IMG/VR virus record: IMGVR_UViG_3300021092_002161
Span: 1-50,817 of that record
DNA length: 50,817 bases
Reading direction: 5' to 3' (one strand)
Origin: a virus
In this document: positions 1 to 6,758 of the stretch, piece after piece
Layout: the number at the start of each line of letters is the position of its first letter
Position numbering within the stretch: position 1 is the stretch's first letter
The notes under the pieces: generated by a model
The model's input: the letters and a program-made list of their open reading frames with translations, nothing else
What the model was told of the DNA's origin: nothing
Databases searched by the model: none
Program-made: the position numbers and the translations under genes

Positions 1-43
1 CTAATGATTTTCTAAAATCTGAATAAGGAAGAAATGTTTGCAT
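1..43 (-). CDS. Partial CDS (N-terminus only), possible DNA glycosylase-like protein
   Basis: The reverse strand opens with ATG at 43 and stays open to the window edge, giving 14 residues that begin MQTFLPYSDF. This start resembles a phage protein family often annotated as pyrimidine-dimer DNA glycosylase, recalled from memory. A consensus Bacteroidota promoter lies directly upstream (48-79), which supports a real gene start. The rest of the gene is outside the window, so the function is tentative. Confidence 0.5.
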   Translation of the reverse strand, partial: MQTFLPYSDFRKSL

Positions 44-47
44 AATA

Positions 48-79
48 CAAAGATATAGTTTTTTTTTCTTTTATACAAA
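48..79 (-). promoter_or_regulatory. Bacteroidota-type housekeeping promoter for the partial gene at 1-43
   Basis: On the minus strand TTTG (76-79) is followed after 20 nt by TATCTTTG (48-55). This matches the Bacteroidota sigma-70 consensus TTTG, 19-21 nt, TAnnTTTG. It points to early transcription by host polymerase. Confidence 0.65.
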
Positions 80-93
80 CTTTTTTATTTATT

Positions 94-106
94 GATATAT
101 TTATAT
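94..106 (+). promoter_or_regulatory. Putative late promoter element (TATATTTATA class)
   Basis: GATATATTTATAT lies about 20 nt upstream of the ATG at 126. The same element recurs before the capsid, scaffold, protease and other leader-tagged genes. Confidence 0.5.
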
Positions 107-125
107 GTAAAAGAAATAAAAAATT

Positions 126-194
126 ATGAAAAGAATTATTAGATTAACTGAATCGGATCTTACAAGAATTGTAAGAAGAGTAATTAGCGAATCA
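126..194 (+). repeat. Class A leader repeat, copy 1 (partner 10491-10559)
   Basis: These 69 nt encode the class A leader and differ from 10491-10559 at about 7 positions counted by eye, while the downstream coding regions are unrelated. A shorter related copy starts the gene at 4651. The leader therefore behaves as a module. Confidence 0.7.
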
Positions 195-581
195 GAAAAA
201 CCAGCAGCAAAGGATTATTTTGTTAACGAAAATTACACTTCAATGCCAGGAGGAACAAACTTTTATGCGGTAACAAGTGTTGGTGCAGCAACCCCAATTA
301 ATGATGCAAAAGGTAAAAGTTTCCAAGTAACAGTTTCAGGTGTTATGTATTATAGTAATAATGGTACATGGCAAAAAACCGGTACCTTCAGTGAAACACT
401 ACAACACAGATGTGGTGCCAAATCTAACTTTTGGGCGGCAGAGTGGAATGGTGGTCTTCCAGAAGTAGATACTGGATCTGCAGGATATGTATCAAAAATA
501 GGTGGAGGATTAGAAACAGCGTCAAATACCTACTGTAATTCAAAAGGAGTTAAAAACCAATCAAGTATGGGAATTATATAA
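126..581 (+). CDS. Leader-tagged putative internal virion (cargo) protein
   Basis: The protein has 151 residues. The first 23 form a class A leader (MKRIIRLTESDL...RRVISE) nearly identical to those at 4651 and 10491. It is rich in Lys, Arg and Ile and ends in I-S-E, which fits the (I/L)-x-E cleavage rule of T4-type prohead proteases. The remainder is Gly/Ser/Thr-rich with two Cys, and I recognise no domain. A late-type element precedes it and a hairpin terminator follows. By analogy with the T4 internal proteins, the leader would direct packaging into the prohead. That role is inferred. Confidence 0.75.
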   Translation: MKRIIRLTESDLTRIVRRVISESEKPAAKDYFVNENYTSMPGGTNFYAVTSVGAATPINDAKGKSFQVTVSGVMYYSNNGTWQKTGTFSETLQHRCGAKSNFWAAEWNGGLPEVDTGSAGYVSKIGGGLETASNTYCNSKGVKNQSSMGII

Positions 582-600
582 TAAAAAATTCGATAAAATA

Positions 601-626
601 AAAAAACCCTCTATGGAGGGTTTTTT
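601..626. terminator. Bidirectional intrinsic terminator
   Basis: ACCCTC (606-611), a TATG loop and GAGGGT (616-621) form a hairpin flanked by A and T runs. It lies between the convergent genes ending at 581 and 649 and can serve both strands. Confidence 0.8.
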
Positions 627-648
627 ATTTTATTAATAGAGTTCTTAA

Positions 649-1200
649 TTATTTGTCAAAGATACTTGTATTATTATCGTTGAACATTTCATTGAAGTCT
701 CTTGTATCTACAGAGTATACCCCTTTGTATTCGTCACCATCCTTCCAAATAATTTGTAATTTAGGGTAGTTAGGGTTATCATTCAAGTTGATGATCATTA
801 CTTTTTCTGTGATATCATTGTAGTACCCTGTTTTATCTGTTACTGAAAACATTGCAAAATCAGTGTTAGATTTGATCATTTTAATATCTAAAATGTATGT
901 TTTATCAACTACAGAATCATTTTCATCGTAGTCATAAAAATGATGACTTAATATGTTCTTATCAAAATCAAAAGTATACATTTGGAATCCCTCGGTAATA
1001 GAATCACTAACTTTGTTTTTGAACGACCCAACAGACGTTGGAGATTCGGTATGATCAATTTGTTTAGTTGAATTAACAAAAATTTGTTTAGTTCCTGCCA
1101 AAGGTTGTGATTTTGGTCCTGTGAATACTCCTTTACTAACAAAAGATGAGAAAAGTACTACAGAAAAAAGTACGAAGATGGATTTGATGATTGTTTTCAT
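649..1200 (-). CDS. Exported protein of unknown function (signal peptide)
   Basis: The protein has 183 residues. A hydrophobic stretch at about residues 7-22 after a short basic start reads as a signal peptide. The mature part carries a TFDFDKNIL motif followed by beta-rich sequence. Similar F-x-(F/I)-D-(F/L)-D arrangements occur in the signal-peptide proteins at 6758 and 10802, so the three may be distant paralogs. A consensus host-type promoter at 1237-1267 suggests early expression. I recognise no function. A role at the host envelope is a guess from the signal peptide. Confidence 0.7.
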   Translation of the reverse strand: MKTIIKSIFVLFSVVLFSSFVSKGVFTGPKSQPLAGTKQIFVNSTKQIDHTESPTSVGSFKNKVSDSITEGFQMYTFDFDKNILSHHFYDYDENDSVVDKTYILDIKMIKSNTDFAMFSVTDKTGYYNDITEKVMIINLNDNPNYPKLQIIWKDGDEYKGVYSVDTRDFNEMFNDNNTSIFDK

Positions 1201-1236
1201 AGGTCTTTATTTTTTAGTTATTAATTATTTACAATA

Positions 1237-1267
1237 CAAATATATAGCTTTTATTTTAATTTACAAA
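1237..1267 (-). promoter_or_regulatory. Bacteroidota-type promoter for the gene at 649-1200
   Basis: The minus strand has TTTG (1264-1267), 19 nt, then TATATTTG (1237-1244), an exact match to TTTG/TAnnTTTG. The ATG follows 36 nt downstream of the -7 box. Confidence 0.65.
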
Positions 1268-1296
1268 AACAAAATTTATTTTTTTTTCTTTTTTTT

Positions 1297-1319
1297 ATCC
1301 CCACCATATAGATGGGGAT
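1297..1319. other. Perfect hairpin 3' of the tmRNA gene
   Basis: ATCCCCA (1297-1303) pairs with TGGGGAT (1313-1319) across a 9-nt loop. Only 6 nt separate it from the tmRNA 3' end at 1326. The T-run lies on the plus-strand side, so it is a weak canonical terminator for the minus-strand tmRNA transcript. It may act as a terminator or as a 3' processing structure. Confidence 0.5.
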
Positions 1320-1325
1320 TTTAAT

Positions 1326-1733
1326 TGGTGGACCTAGAGGGCTCCGACTCCCTCGTCCGGATCATCTTGTTTAAAAGACGACTACATGTTTAGGTTGGCA
1401 TTTTCTAATACCCCAAAATATTTGATTTTATCTTGATCAAAAACAAGTATGGTTTGTTCTTCACTATCGTAAACCAAAAACCAATAGACCACTCAATTTC
1501 GGGTTTAGTGGTAATCTACCTTAGTCACTCCTGTTCCTGAGCGTATGTGATCCGGCTCGCGTATCCGTAAACTTCTTAAGCTACAGTTACTTCTTGAGTT
1601 GAGATTAGACCCAAAGTCTCAAGGTTGTTTAGCACATTGCCATTTAAAATGTGAATCAGTTTTTAACGAGATTAATTCAGTCCCGACATGCTTCTTTTAT
1701 TCAACCAATGCCCGTCAAATCCAATATAGGCCC
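1326..1733 (-). ncRNA. ssrA: tmRNA (transfer-messenger RNA)
   Basis: The 408-nt RNA starts GGGCCTA (1733-1727) and ends TAGGTCC-A-CCA (1336-1326). The seven acceptor pairs include a G3-U70 wobble (1731 with 1332), the alanine-charging signal of all tmRNAs, and CCA is encoded. The 5' domain carries the tmRNA signature GGATTTGACGGG followed by GCATGTCGG. The 3' domain carries AAACATGTAG and GGACGAGGG...CCCTC. An internal short reading frame ends GTAGCTTAA. It is locally richer in G+C than its surroundings. It rescues stalled ribosomes by adding a degradation tag. The T-loop is unusual (see findings). Confidence 0.92.
1576..1602 (-). other. Predicted tmRNA tag reading frame (STQEVTVA)
   Basis: Within the tmRNA, TAATC (1607-1603) matches the TAGTC element that precedes the E. 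coli resume codon. Reading from the next codon, TCA, gives S-T-Q-E-V-T-V-A and then TAA. The tag ends in VTVA, not the common ALAA. The resume codon is inferred by analogy; the stop and frame are seen directly. Confidence 0.6.
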
Positions 1734-1766
1734 CTATATCGTAATTTTATTTTCAAAGAACTTATA

Positions 1767-1798
1767 CAAAGATAATATATTTGTTTTGATTATCCAAT
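1767..1798 (-). promoter_or_regulatory. Bacteroidota-type promoter for the tmRNA
   Basis: The minus strand has a TTG box (1795-1797), about 20 nt, then TATCTTTG (1767-1774). Transcription would start near 1760, leaving a short 5' leader to be removed by RNase P ahead of the mature end at 1733. Confidence 0.5.
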
Positions 1799-1806
1799 AT
1801 ATTTAT
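1776..1806 (+). promoter_or_regulatory. Possible promoter region for the gene at 1813
   Basis: TATATTTG (1776-1783) fits the host -7 box, though the -33 position reads TTTC. The late-type element ATATATTTATAT follows at 1796-1806. The early box overlaps the divergent tmRNA promoter, so the two may compete. Confidence 0.35.
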
Positions 1807-1812
1807 ATAAAT

Positions 1813-2991
1813 ATGTTGAGAAAAAAATTTATCTTTGAAACTGACGAAGAAAAAGATGTTGATGAAATGTCTGACTATGAAAAAATCATACGTTTAGCAA
1901 AAGGTAGACTTAGTCCTCGTGAAGTTTATTTTGAAGATTCAAACGGTAAAGATTATGGTGACATTATTGAAGTCACTTATGATGGTATTATTTTTACTTT
2001 TGATGGTTTATCTGATTATTTACAATTCTTTTTTCCTGAAGAATATGAAGAAGGTAGTGATGGTGAATATGATGCAAGAAATTATGAAGCGATGTATTCA
2101 GGAAATTGGTCTTGGTATGAAGAGTTTTACGATAGGGATAGTCAAGATTGGGTAGAAGGGTATGTTACAGAAAGATTTAGAAAAAACCATTTAGAATTAG
2201 TTAGAGATATTGCAAGATTTTTATCACCAACGATTTATACAAAACTTTCAAAAGTTTTAGAAGGAAAGGCGGAGTTTGATTCAGAATTAAATATTGAAAT
2301 AAGAGATTTTTTAGATACAATAAATATTGGTGATGAAATAACAGAGGCTTATACAGATGCAAATCATGCGGCAATTGTAGACGAAGTACCAAAAGGAATT
2401 GAAGATACATATTGTGATTGTTTAAGAAATGTTGGTGTTGAAAGATATAGTCAAAAATATTGTTTTTGGAAATATGAAATGGATTGGGCTTCTTGTGTAA
2501 TGTTATTTGCTCGTTTTGGTACCGACGAAGATAATTTTTTAGATCTACTATTTAATGCAATTAAAAAAGAAAATATTTCACATTTACCTGAGTATTATGA
2601 AATGCAGTATCAATTTTGGGACGCCGAAAAATTTGAAAGTACTTGGAATAGTGGTGTTGAAGAAGTATTAGAAAGAAAATTAGAGGATATACAAACTAAT
2701 ACTGAAAATTATAATGAAAAATATAAAGAAATTATAGATAAAGTATCTCAAATTGGAGGAATTAATAATTGGATCTCAACAAAAGATAAAAAATACCAAA
2801 TTCTTATAGATGTTATAGATCCATCTACAGGTCAAATTACATATAAAATTAAAAAACCAAATGATTGGAGTACTAAGGTAGGAAAAACTGATATTGATGG
2901 AATAATTAATATAATTTATAACGAAAAATTATTTAATATGATGGAGCACCTTGATAGATTTTCAATACTTAGAAATAAGACGTTCCTTTAG
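1813..2991 (+). CDS. Hypothetical acidic protein
   Basis: The protein has 392 residues from ATG 1813 (MLRKKFIFETDEEKDVDE). The frame is open further upstream, but that extension would run through the tmRNA 5' end, so I reject it. The protein is strongly acidic and aromatic, with a Cys-containing central segment near YCDCLRNVGVERY. I recognise no domain. Its 3' end overlaps the convergent peptidase gene by 30 nt. It may be structural or regulatory; the sequence does not decide this. Confidence 0.65.
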   Translation: MLRKKFIFETDEEKDVDEMSDYEKIIRLAKGRLSPREVYFEDSNGKDYGDIIEVTYDGIIFTFDGLSDYLQFFFPEEYEEGSDGEYDARNYEAMYSGNWSWYEEFYDRDSQDWVEGYVTERFRKNHLELVRDIARFLSPTIYTKLSKVLEGKAEFDSELNIEIRDFLDTINIGDEITEAYTDANHAAIVDEVPKGIEDTYCDCLRNVGVERYSQKYCFWKYEMDWASCVMLFARFGTDEDNFLDLLFNAIKKENISHLPEYYEMQYQFWDAEKFESTWNSGVEEVLERKLEDIQTNTENYNEKYKEIIDKVSQIGGINNWISTKDKKYQILIDVIDPSTGQITYKIKKPNDWSTKVGKTDIDGIINIIYNEKLFNMMEHLDRFSILRNKTFL

Positions 2992-4008
2992 TATCTCATA
3001 TAAATACACCAAATCATCATCATTTATAAAAAGTGAATTACCATAAAAAATATCTGATATTGTAATACCATCTTTTTCTTCAATAACATCGATGCTTTCT
3101 AATTGATGAACAGGGTAATCCTCAATTTCTTCATCGTCTTCAAATTGAAGTAATGAGTTCATAACTGTTTGTGGTGTATATACAATTGGTTTATATTCAT
3201 ACTTATATTTTTTCAAACCCAATTCTTTAACCATATTTAATCCTGCTGTAATTGCATTTTCAACATCTTCTATTGAAACAAATTCTTGATTTGAATGCAT
3301 GTTATAATAACCACATGACATGTTGATACAACAAACATCAATTTTCTTTTTTAACTGTGATATGTCTGTATAAGGGTGAGATTGAACAAGCATTTCATTT
3401 TTAAATGCATTTTCAATAGCGTCAATTGATTTAATAAAAAATTCACTATCACGTTCAAATAAACGAACTCCCGAGCATATCTCGGAGATTAAGTGATTAC
3501 CAGGTGCGTCGTATTGTGTGATATACCCGACATCTTGTAAAAAGTTTTCATCACATTTTGAAGAACCGTGACAACCTGTTTCTTCTGAAACAAAAAGACC
3601 AATTTTTACTTTATCTAATGTTTTTAATAACTCTAAACAAATAAAAATACCACATTTATCATCACCACCAATACCTGTTGGATTACCGTCTTCGGTGTAA
3701 GCTTTTAAACATGGAACCTCATCGTTACCAAACGATTTACCAAATGTATTTGGTCTAATTAGGTTTTCTTCTTTTACTATGATTTTATCTACTTTATGAT
3801 GAACGGTGTCCGTGTGTGAAATAAACATTGGATAAAATTCACCTTCGTTTAATTCACCTTTAGTTGCATATATATTCATCATACCATCTCGGTAGTAGGA
3901 GACGCCTGGAATTGTGTCTAATTCATTACAAAGATATTCTACCATATCTTCTTCTTGATATGTTTTAGAAGGGACAGATAATATTTCTTTGAATTTATTT
4001 ATGTTCAT
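2962..4008 (-). CDS. M20/M42-like zinc aminopeptidase or tripeptidase
   Basis: The protein has 348 residues. Motifs of di-zinc exopeptidases appear in order: HTDTVHH near residue 65 (first metal His and Asp), GGDDKCG near 115 (bridging Asp), VSEETGCHG near 140 (catalytic Glu and metal Glu) and a late NMHSNQEF His. Length and order resemble peptidase T and related M20 enzymes, although the dimerisation domain looks short. It would cleave short peptides in the cytoplasm. A weak host-like box (TATCTTTA) lies upstream at 4021-4028. Its role in infection is unknown; peptide recycling after Clp-type proteolysis is an inference. Confidence 0.75.
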   Translation of the reverse strand: MNINKFKEILSVPSKTYQEEDMVEYLCNELDTIPGVSYYRDGMMNIYATKGELNEGEFYPMFISHTDTVHHKVDKIIVKEENLIRPNTFGKSFGNDEVPCLKAYTEDGNPTGIGGDDKCGIFICLELLKTLDKVKIGLFVSEETGCHGSSKCDENFLQDVGYITQYDAPGNHLISEICSGVRLFERDSEFFIKSIDAIENAFKNEMLVQSHPYTDISQLKKKIDVCCINMSCGYYNMHSNQEFVSIEDVENAITAGLNMVKELGLKKYKYEYKPIVYTPQTVMNSLLQFEDDEEIEDYPVHQLESIDVIEEKDGITISDIFYGNSLFINDDDLVYLYEILKERLISKY

Positions 4009-4028
4009 TTAATTTTTTTATAAAGATA

Positions 4029-4040
4029 GTATATTTATAT
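4029..4040 (+). promoter_or_regulatory. Putative late promoter element
   Basis: GTATATTTATAT lies 16 nt upstream of the ATG at 4057 and belongs to the TATATTTATA class. Confidence 0.5.
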
Positions 4041-4056
4041 AATAAAAACAAAAAAT

Positions 4057-4116
4057 ATGAAAAATATTTTATCAAGTTTAAATGAATATAAAAAAAGAAG
4101 GATTTTAGAGATGCAT
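4057..4116 (+). repeat. Class B leader repeat, copy 1 (partner 5931-5990)
   Basis: The first 60 nt are nearly identical to 5931-5990 and encode the same 20-residue leader with changes at two or three residues. Sequence similarity falls away directly afterwards. Confidence 0.7.
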
Positions 4117-4641
4117 ACAAATAAAAAATCATTTTTATTTGAGGCTGTTGAAAATAAAACAGTTCAATTGGATTGTGTCGCAAAAACGGTTAATGGTATT
4201 GTTGTTAGTCAGGCCGATTTATTGGCTAATTTATGTCCAGCAGCTAAAAATACAACAACCACACAAGCAGGTGCAGGTACAACACCTTTAGATACCTACG
4301 TTAGTAACATGGTTGATTGGAGAAGTAGTGTTATTAATGATAAACTTGCTTCTTTTGGGGGATCTAAAGTTAATGTTAGTGGGTCTGACAGTAATAAAAT
4401 TGTTAGTTCGGTTTATATTGAAATGAAAAACCCGAAAGAGGACCCAAAAATGCAAAATTTAATAGCAACACCTACATATAATTGTGTAGCTCAGGGTACT
4501 AATTTAGCGGGAAGCGCACAATATTACGACCTATATTTCAAAAAAGGTAGTCCTGAATATAATGAATTTATGGCCGCTTGTAAATTACAATGTCAGGCAT
4601 CACAGAAAAAAATACAACAAGTTAAATATACAAAACAATAA
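4057..4641 (+). CDS. Leader-tagged putative internal virion protein (class B leader)
   Basis: The protein has 194 residues. It opens with a class B leader, MKNILSSLNEYKKRRILEMH, followed within 10 residues by FLFE-A, so both ILE and LFE fit the (I/L)-x-E prohead protease rule. The body begins VQLDCVAKTVNG and contains paired Cys and a Thr-rich linker. It is a paralog of the next gene, sharing DC-x-AKT, a second Cys, a Thr run and a D-S-x-K-(I/V)-(V/S) segment before MK and NP, yet that gene carries the other leader class. The body has no recognised function. Confidence 0.75.
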   Translation: MKNILSSLNEYKKRRILEMHTNKKSFLFEAVENKTVQLDCVAKTVNGIVVSQADLLANLCPAAKNTTTTQAGAGTTPLDTYVSNMVDWRSSVINDKLASFGGSKVNVSGSDSNKIVSSVYIEMKNPKEDPKMQNLIATPTYNCVAQGTNLAGSAQYYDLYFKKGSPEYNEFMAACKLQCQASQKKIQQVKYTKQ

Positions 4642-4650
4642 ATAAATAAT

Positions 4651-5181
4651 ATGAAAAGAAAAATTAGATTAACGGAATCAGAACTTTATAGATTAATAAG
4701 AAGGGTTATATCTGAACAAACAACAAAACAAGTAACAGTAACTGTTGATTGTACTGCAAAAACATTAGACACAATGGCAATGACAGCACCAATGATTACT
4801 AAATACTGTACAGAGACGAAGGGTACAACAACTCAAACATTAGCTCAAGAATATAAAATGACTAGAAAGGATCAAATTATTTTAACAAGAGCCGAATTAG
4901 ATTCAATTGGCGCCTTTAGTGCTGAGGTTATAATAGATAGTTCTGATAAAGTTTCAGGTGTTTCTTTTAAAATGAAAAAAGAATTAACTAACCCGTCAAG
5001 TATGGGTGGTGGTATTGCACAACCTTTTTATTCTACCGCCGATGGTGCAGGACAAGGAACAGGTAGAGTTGCGGGTGGAGTAACACAAATTAAACCGTAT
5101 GTTGATGCGGGAGTAACGACTGCAGAAGCGGTAAGAAAATTAGGTGAAAAACAAGCTAAGGCTTCCCAAAGCTTTAAATAA
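4651..5181 (+). CDS. Leader-tagged putative internal virion protein (class A leader)
   Basis: The protein has 176 residues. It starts with MKRKIRLTESEL...RRVISEQ, a class A leader ending I-S-E. The body (VTVDCTAKTLD...) is a paralog of the preceding protein, from which it is separated by 9 nt, so the two are probably co-transcribed. The C-terminal third is Gly/Ala-rich (GGGIAQPF, GAGQGTGR). A bidirectional terminator follows. Packaging and injection are inferred from the leader; I have no function for the body. Confidence 0.75.
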   Translation: MKRKIRLTESELYRLIRRVISEQTTKQVTVTVDCTAKTLDTMAMTAPMITKYCTETKGTTTQTLAQEYKMTRKDQIILTRAELDSIGAFSAEVIIDSSDKVSGVSFKMKKELTNPSSMGGGIAQPFYSTADGAGQGTGRVAGGVTQIKPYVDAGVTTAEAVRKLGEKQAKASQSFK

Positions 5182-5200
5182 AAAAACAATAATAAAAAAA

Positions 5201-5226
5201 AAGGAACCAATTTGGTTCCTTTTTTT
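5201..5226. terminator. Bidirectional intrinsic terminator
   Basis: AAGGAACC (5201-5208) pairs with GGTTCCTT (5214-5221) across AATTT, with A and T runs on both sides. It lies between genes converging at 5181 and 5225. Confidence 0.8.
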
Positions 5227-5827
5227 ATTTATATAACATTCTAATAACTTCTTTATCTATTTTAGATAATTGTTGTGTTGTGGTGTAACCTTCGTAAAAG
5301 ATACTATCTTCGTAAGTCCAAGAGTCGTTTGCTAAACCTAACGATTGTGTAATTTCTTCAATTATTGCATGTTTTTTATCTAAAGATGAAACATCATTTC
5401 TAATAAAAATTTTTACATTATCGATAATAATAGTACCACTATAACTATAAATTAAACAATACCCATTACAACTAACGTATTGTAACTGATTATAAACATA
5501 TTTAGAGTTAAAATTATTAAAATCACCAAAATAAACAATTGAATTTGCTTCCGATTTATTTTTTACAATTGTAATTTTTATACTACCAATTAATGTATTT
5601 AATTCTGTTATTAGACTTTTTACATTGATTAAATCTTGGTTAGTGTAGTAACCATCCAAATACATTTTAATATCTTTATCCCACTTTGTTATTTTATTAG
5701 TATTATCACCTTTCATTTGATCACTACCATAAGCAACCTCATTGAAATAAGATTTAATTTGTTCTTGTGTTTGACAAACAGAAAATAAAGTCATAAATAA
5801 AAATAAAGAAAGAATAAAAATTTTCAT
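5225..5827 (-). CDS. Exported DUF2927-like protein
   Basis: The protein has 200 residues with a clear signal peptide (MKIFILSLFLFMTLFSVCQT). The C-terminal part reads EEITQSLGLANDS, then DSIFYEG, then LSKIDKEVIRMLYK. This is the pattern I remember for DUF2927 (EE-x-x-Q-x-LGL-x-ND, SIF, D-x-x-x-x-x-x-LY), a family of secreted bacterial proteins of unknown role. The central part has NSIVYFGDF and a Cys pair (SCNGYC). A consensus host promoter at 5854-5884 drives it, so early expression and export to the periplasm or surface are likely. Confidence 0.65.
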   Translation of the reverse strand: MKIFILSLFLFMTLFSVCQTQEQIKSYFNEVAYGSDQMKGDNTNKITKWDKDIKMYLDGYYTNQDLINVKSLITELNTLIGSIKITIVKNKSEANSIVYFGDFNNFNSKYVYNQLQYVSCNGYCLIYSYSGTIIIDNVKIFIRNDVSSLDKKHAIIEEITQSLGLANDSWTYEDSIFYEGYTTTQQLSKIDKEVIRMLYK

Positions 5828-5853
5828 ATGAGTTATATTAAATAATTATAATA

Positions 5854-5884
5854 CAAACTTACGAAAACTTTTTATATCTACAAA
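5854..5884 (-). promoter_or_regulatory. Bacteroidota-type promoter for the gene at 5225-5827
   Basis: The minus strand has TTTG (5881-5884), 19 nt, then TAAGTTTG (5854-5861), which matches TTTG/TAnnTTTG. Confidence 0.65.
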
Positions 5885-5901
5885 ACTATTTTTTAAAAAA
5901 A

Positions 5902-5915
5902 GATATATTTATTAA
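5902..5915 (+). promoter_or_regulatory. Putative late promoter element
   Basis: GATATATTTATTAA lies 15 nt before the ATG at 5931. The intergenic region holds this late element and the divergent host-type promoter side by side. Confidence 0.5.
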
Positions 5916-5930
5916 TAAAATACAAATTTT

Positions 5931-6710
5931 ATGAAAAATATTTTATCAAGTTTAAACGAATCTGAAAAAAGAAGGATTCTTGAGATGCATTATAGGACAT
6001 CGGGTAGACATTATTTGAATGAACAAACACCAGACACAACACCAGCATTCCCAACATCCGGTGTTGAAAAGGATCTTAATTTTCCTGTGGATCAAAACAT
6101 AATAACAAGCCTCAAGGTTAATACTAATGAATTTACAACAAAGGTACGAGTTACTTTTAATCACGATACAGGGGCATCTACCGCAATGTTAGTTGGAACA
6201 CCTAAAACAGGACCGTCAACGACATGGAAATCGTCATTTGATTGTAAATGTCCTACATCAACTAGTCCAGACGCAGATATAAGTTCAACTTACGGATTTA
6301 TAGAAAAAACATCTGGTTTTAATGGAACTAAAGAAAATCTTAATGCCAATACTACAGTTTCAGGTCCAATGATTCAAAAATGGATTAAGGAGAGATGTGT
6401 TGCGTATTTAAAAGATAAAAAAAAATGTGGACCAGTTCTTGCAACAAGAGGTGAACTGAACGCTCTTTACACAAGGACAACACCAACGGATATTCAACCG
6501 GGTGACAGAAAAACAATTTGTACATTTGTTAGGGCAAAACAAGGATTTATTGGAATGGATTACCTTTACGATCAAAGAAAAATAATGGATAATTTTCTAA
6601 GTAATATTGCATTTTATGCTCCTGGAACAGATCAAGAAACTTTTGATAACACTAGCTCTCAAGATTTAAGTGATAAAGGAGAACTATTTTGTAAAGGTTG
6701 GGGATTATAA
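5931..6710 (+). CDS. Leader-tagged putative internal virion protein (class B leader)
   Basis: The protein has 259 residues with a class B leader (MKNILSSLNESEKRRILEMH). A second candidate cleavage site, YLNE-Q, lies about 11 residues after the first, mirroring FLFE-A in the gene at 4057. The body is Thr-rich early on (TPDTTPAFPTSG). It has several Cys (DCKCPTST, ERCVAYLKDKKKCG) and ends FCKGWGL. I recognise no domain. A strong terminator follows. Confidence 0.75.
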   Translation: MKNILSSLNESEKRRILEMHYRTSGRHYLNEQTPDTTPAFPTSGVEKDLNFPVDQNIITSLKVNTNEFTTKVRVTFNHDTGASTAMLVGTPKTGPSTTWKSSFDCKCPTSTSPDADISSTYGFIEKTSGFNGTKENLNANTTVSGPMIQKWIKERCVAYLKDKKKCGPVLATRGELNALYTRTTPTDIQPGDRKTICTFVRAKQGFIGMDYLYDQRKIMDNFLSNIAFYAPGTDQETFDNTSSQDLSDKGELFCKGWGL

Positions 6711-6731
6711 ACCCAATAAAATAATAAAATT

Positions 6732-6758
6732 AACCCACCCCAATAAGGGTGGGTTTTC
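6732..6758. terminator. Intrinsic terminator between convergent genes
   Basis: AACCCACCC (6732-6740) pairs with GGGTGGGTT (6747-6755) and is followed by a short T run. It serves the plus-strand gene ending at 6710. Confidence 0.8.

Noticed and set aside
1383-1491. Minus-strand open stretch reading VVYWFLVYDSEEQT...
   Set aside because: It looks protein-like but lies wholly inside the tmRNA, has no start codon and ends at the conserved ATGTAG of the tmRNA 3' domain.
1651-1812. N-terminal extension of the 1813 gene in the same open frame
   Set aside because: It would run through the tmRNA 5' end and its promoter, and the extra residues do not look like protein. ATG 1813 is preferred.
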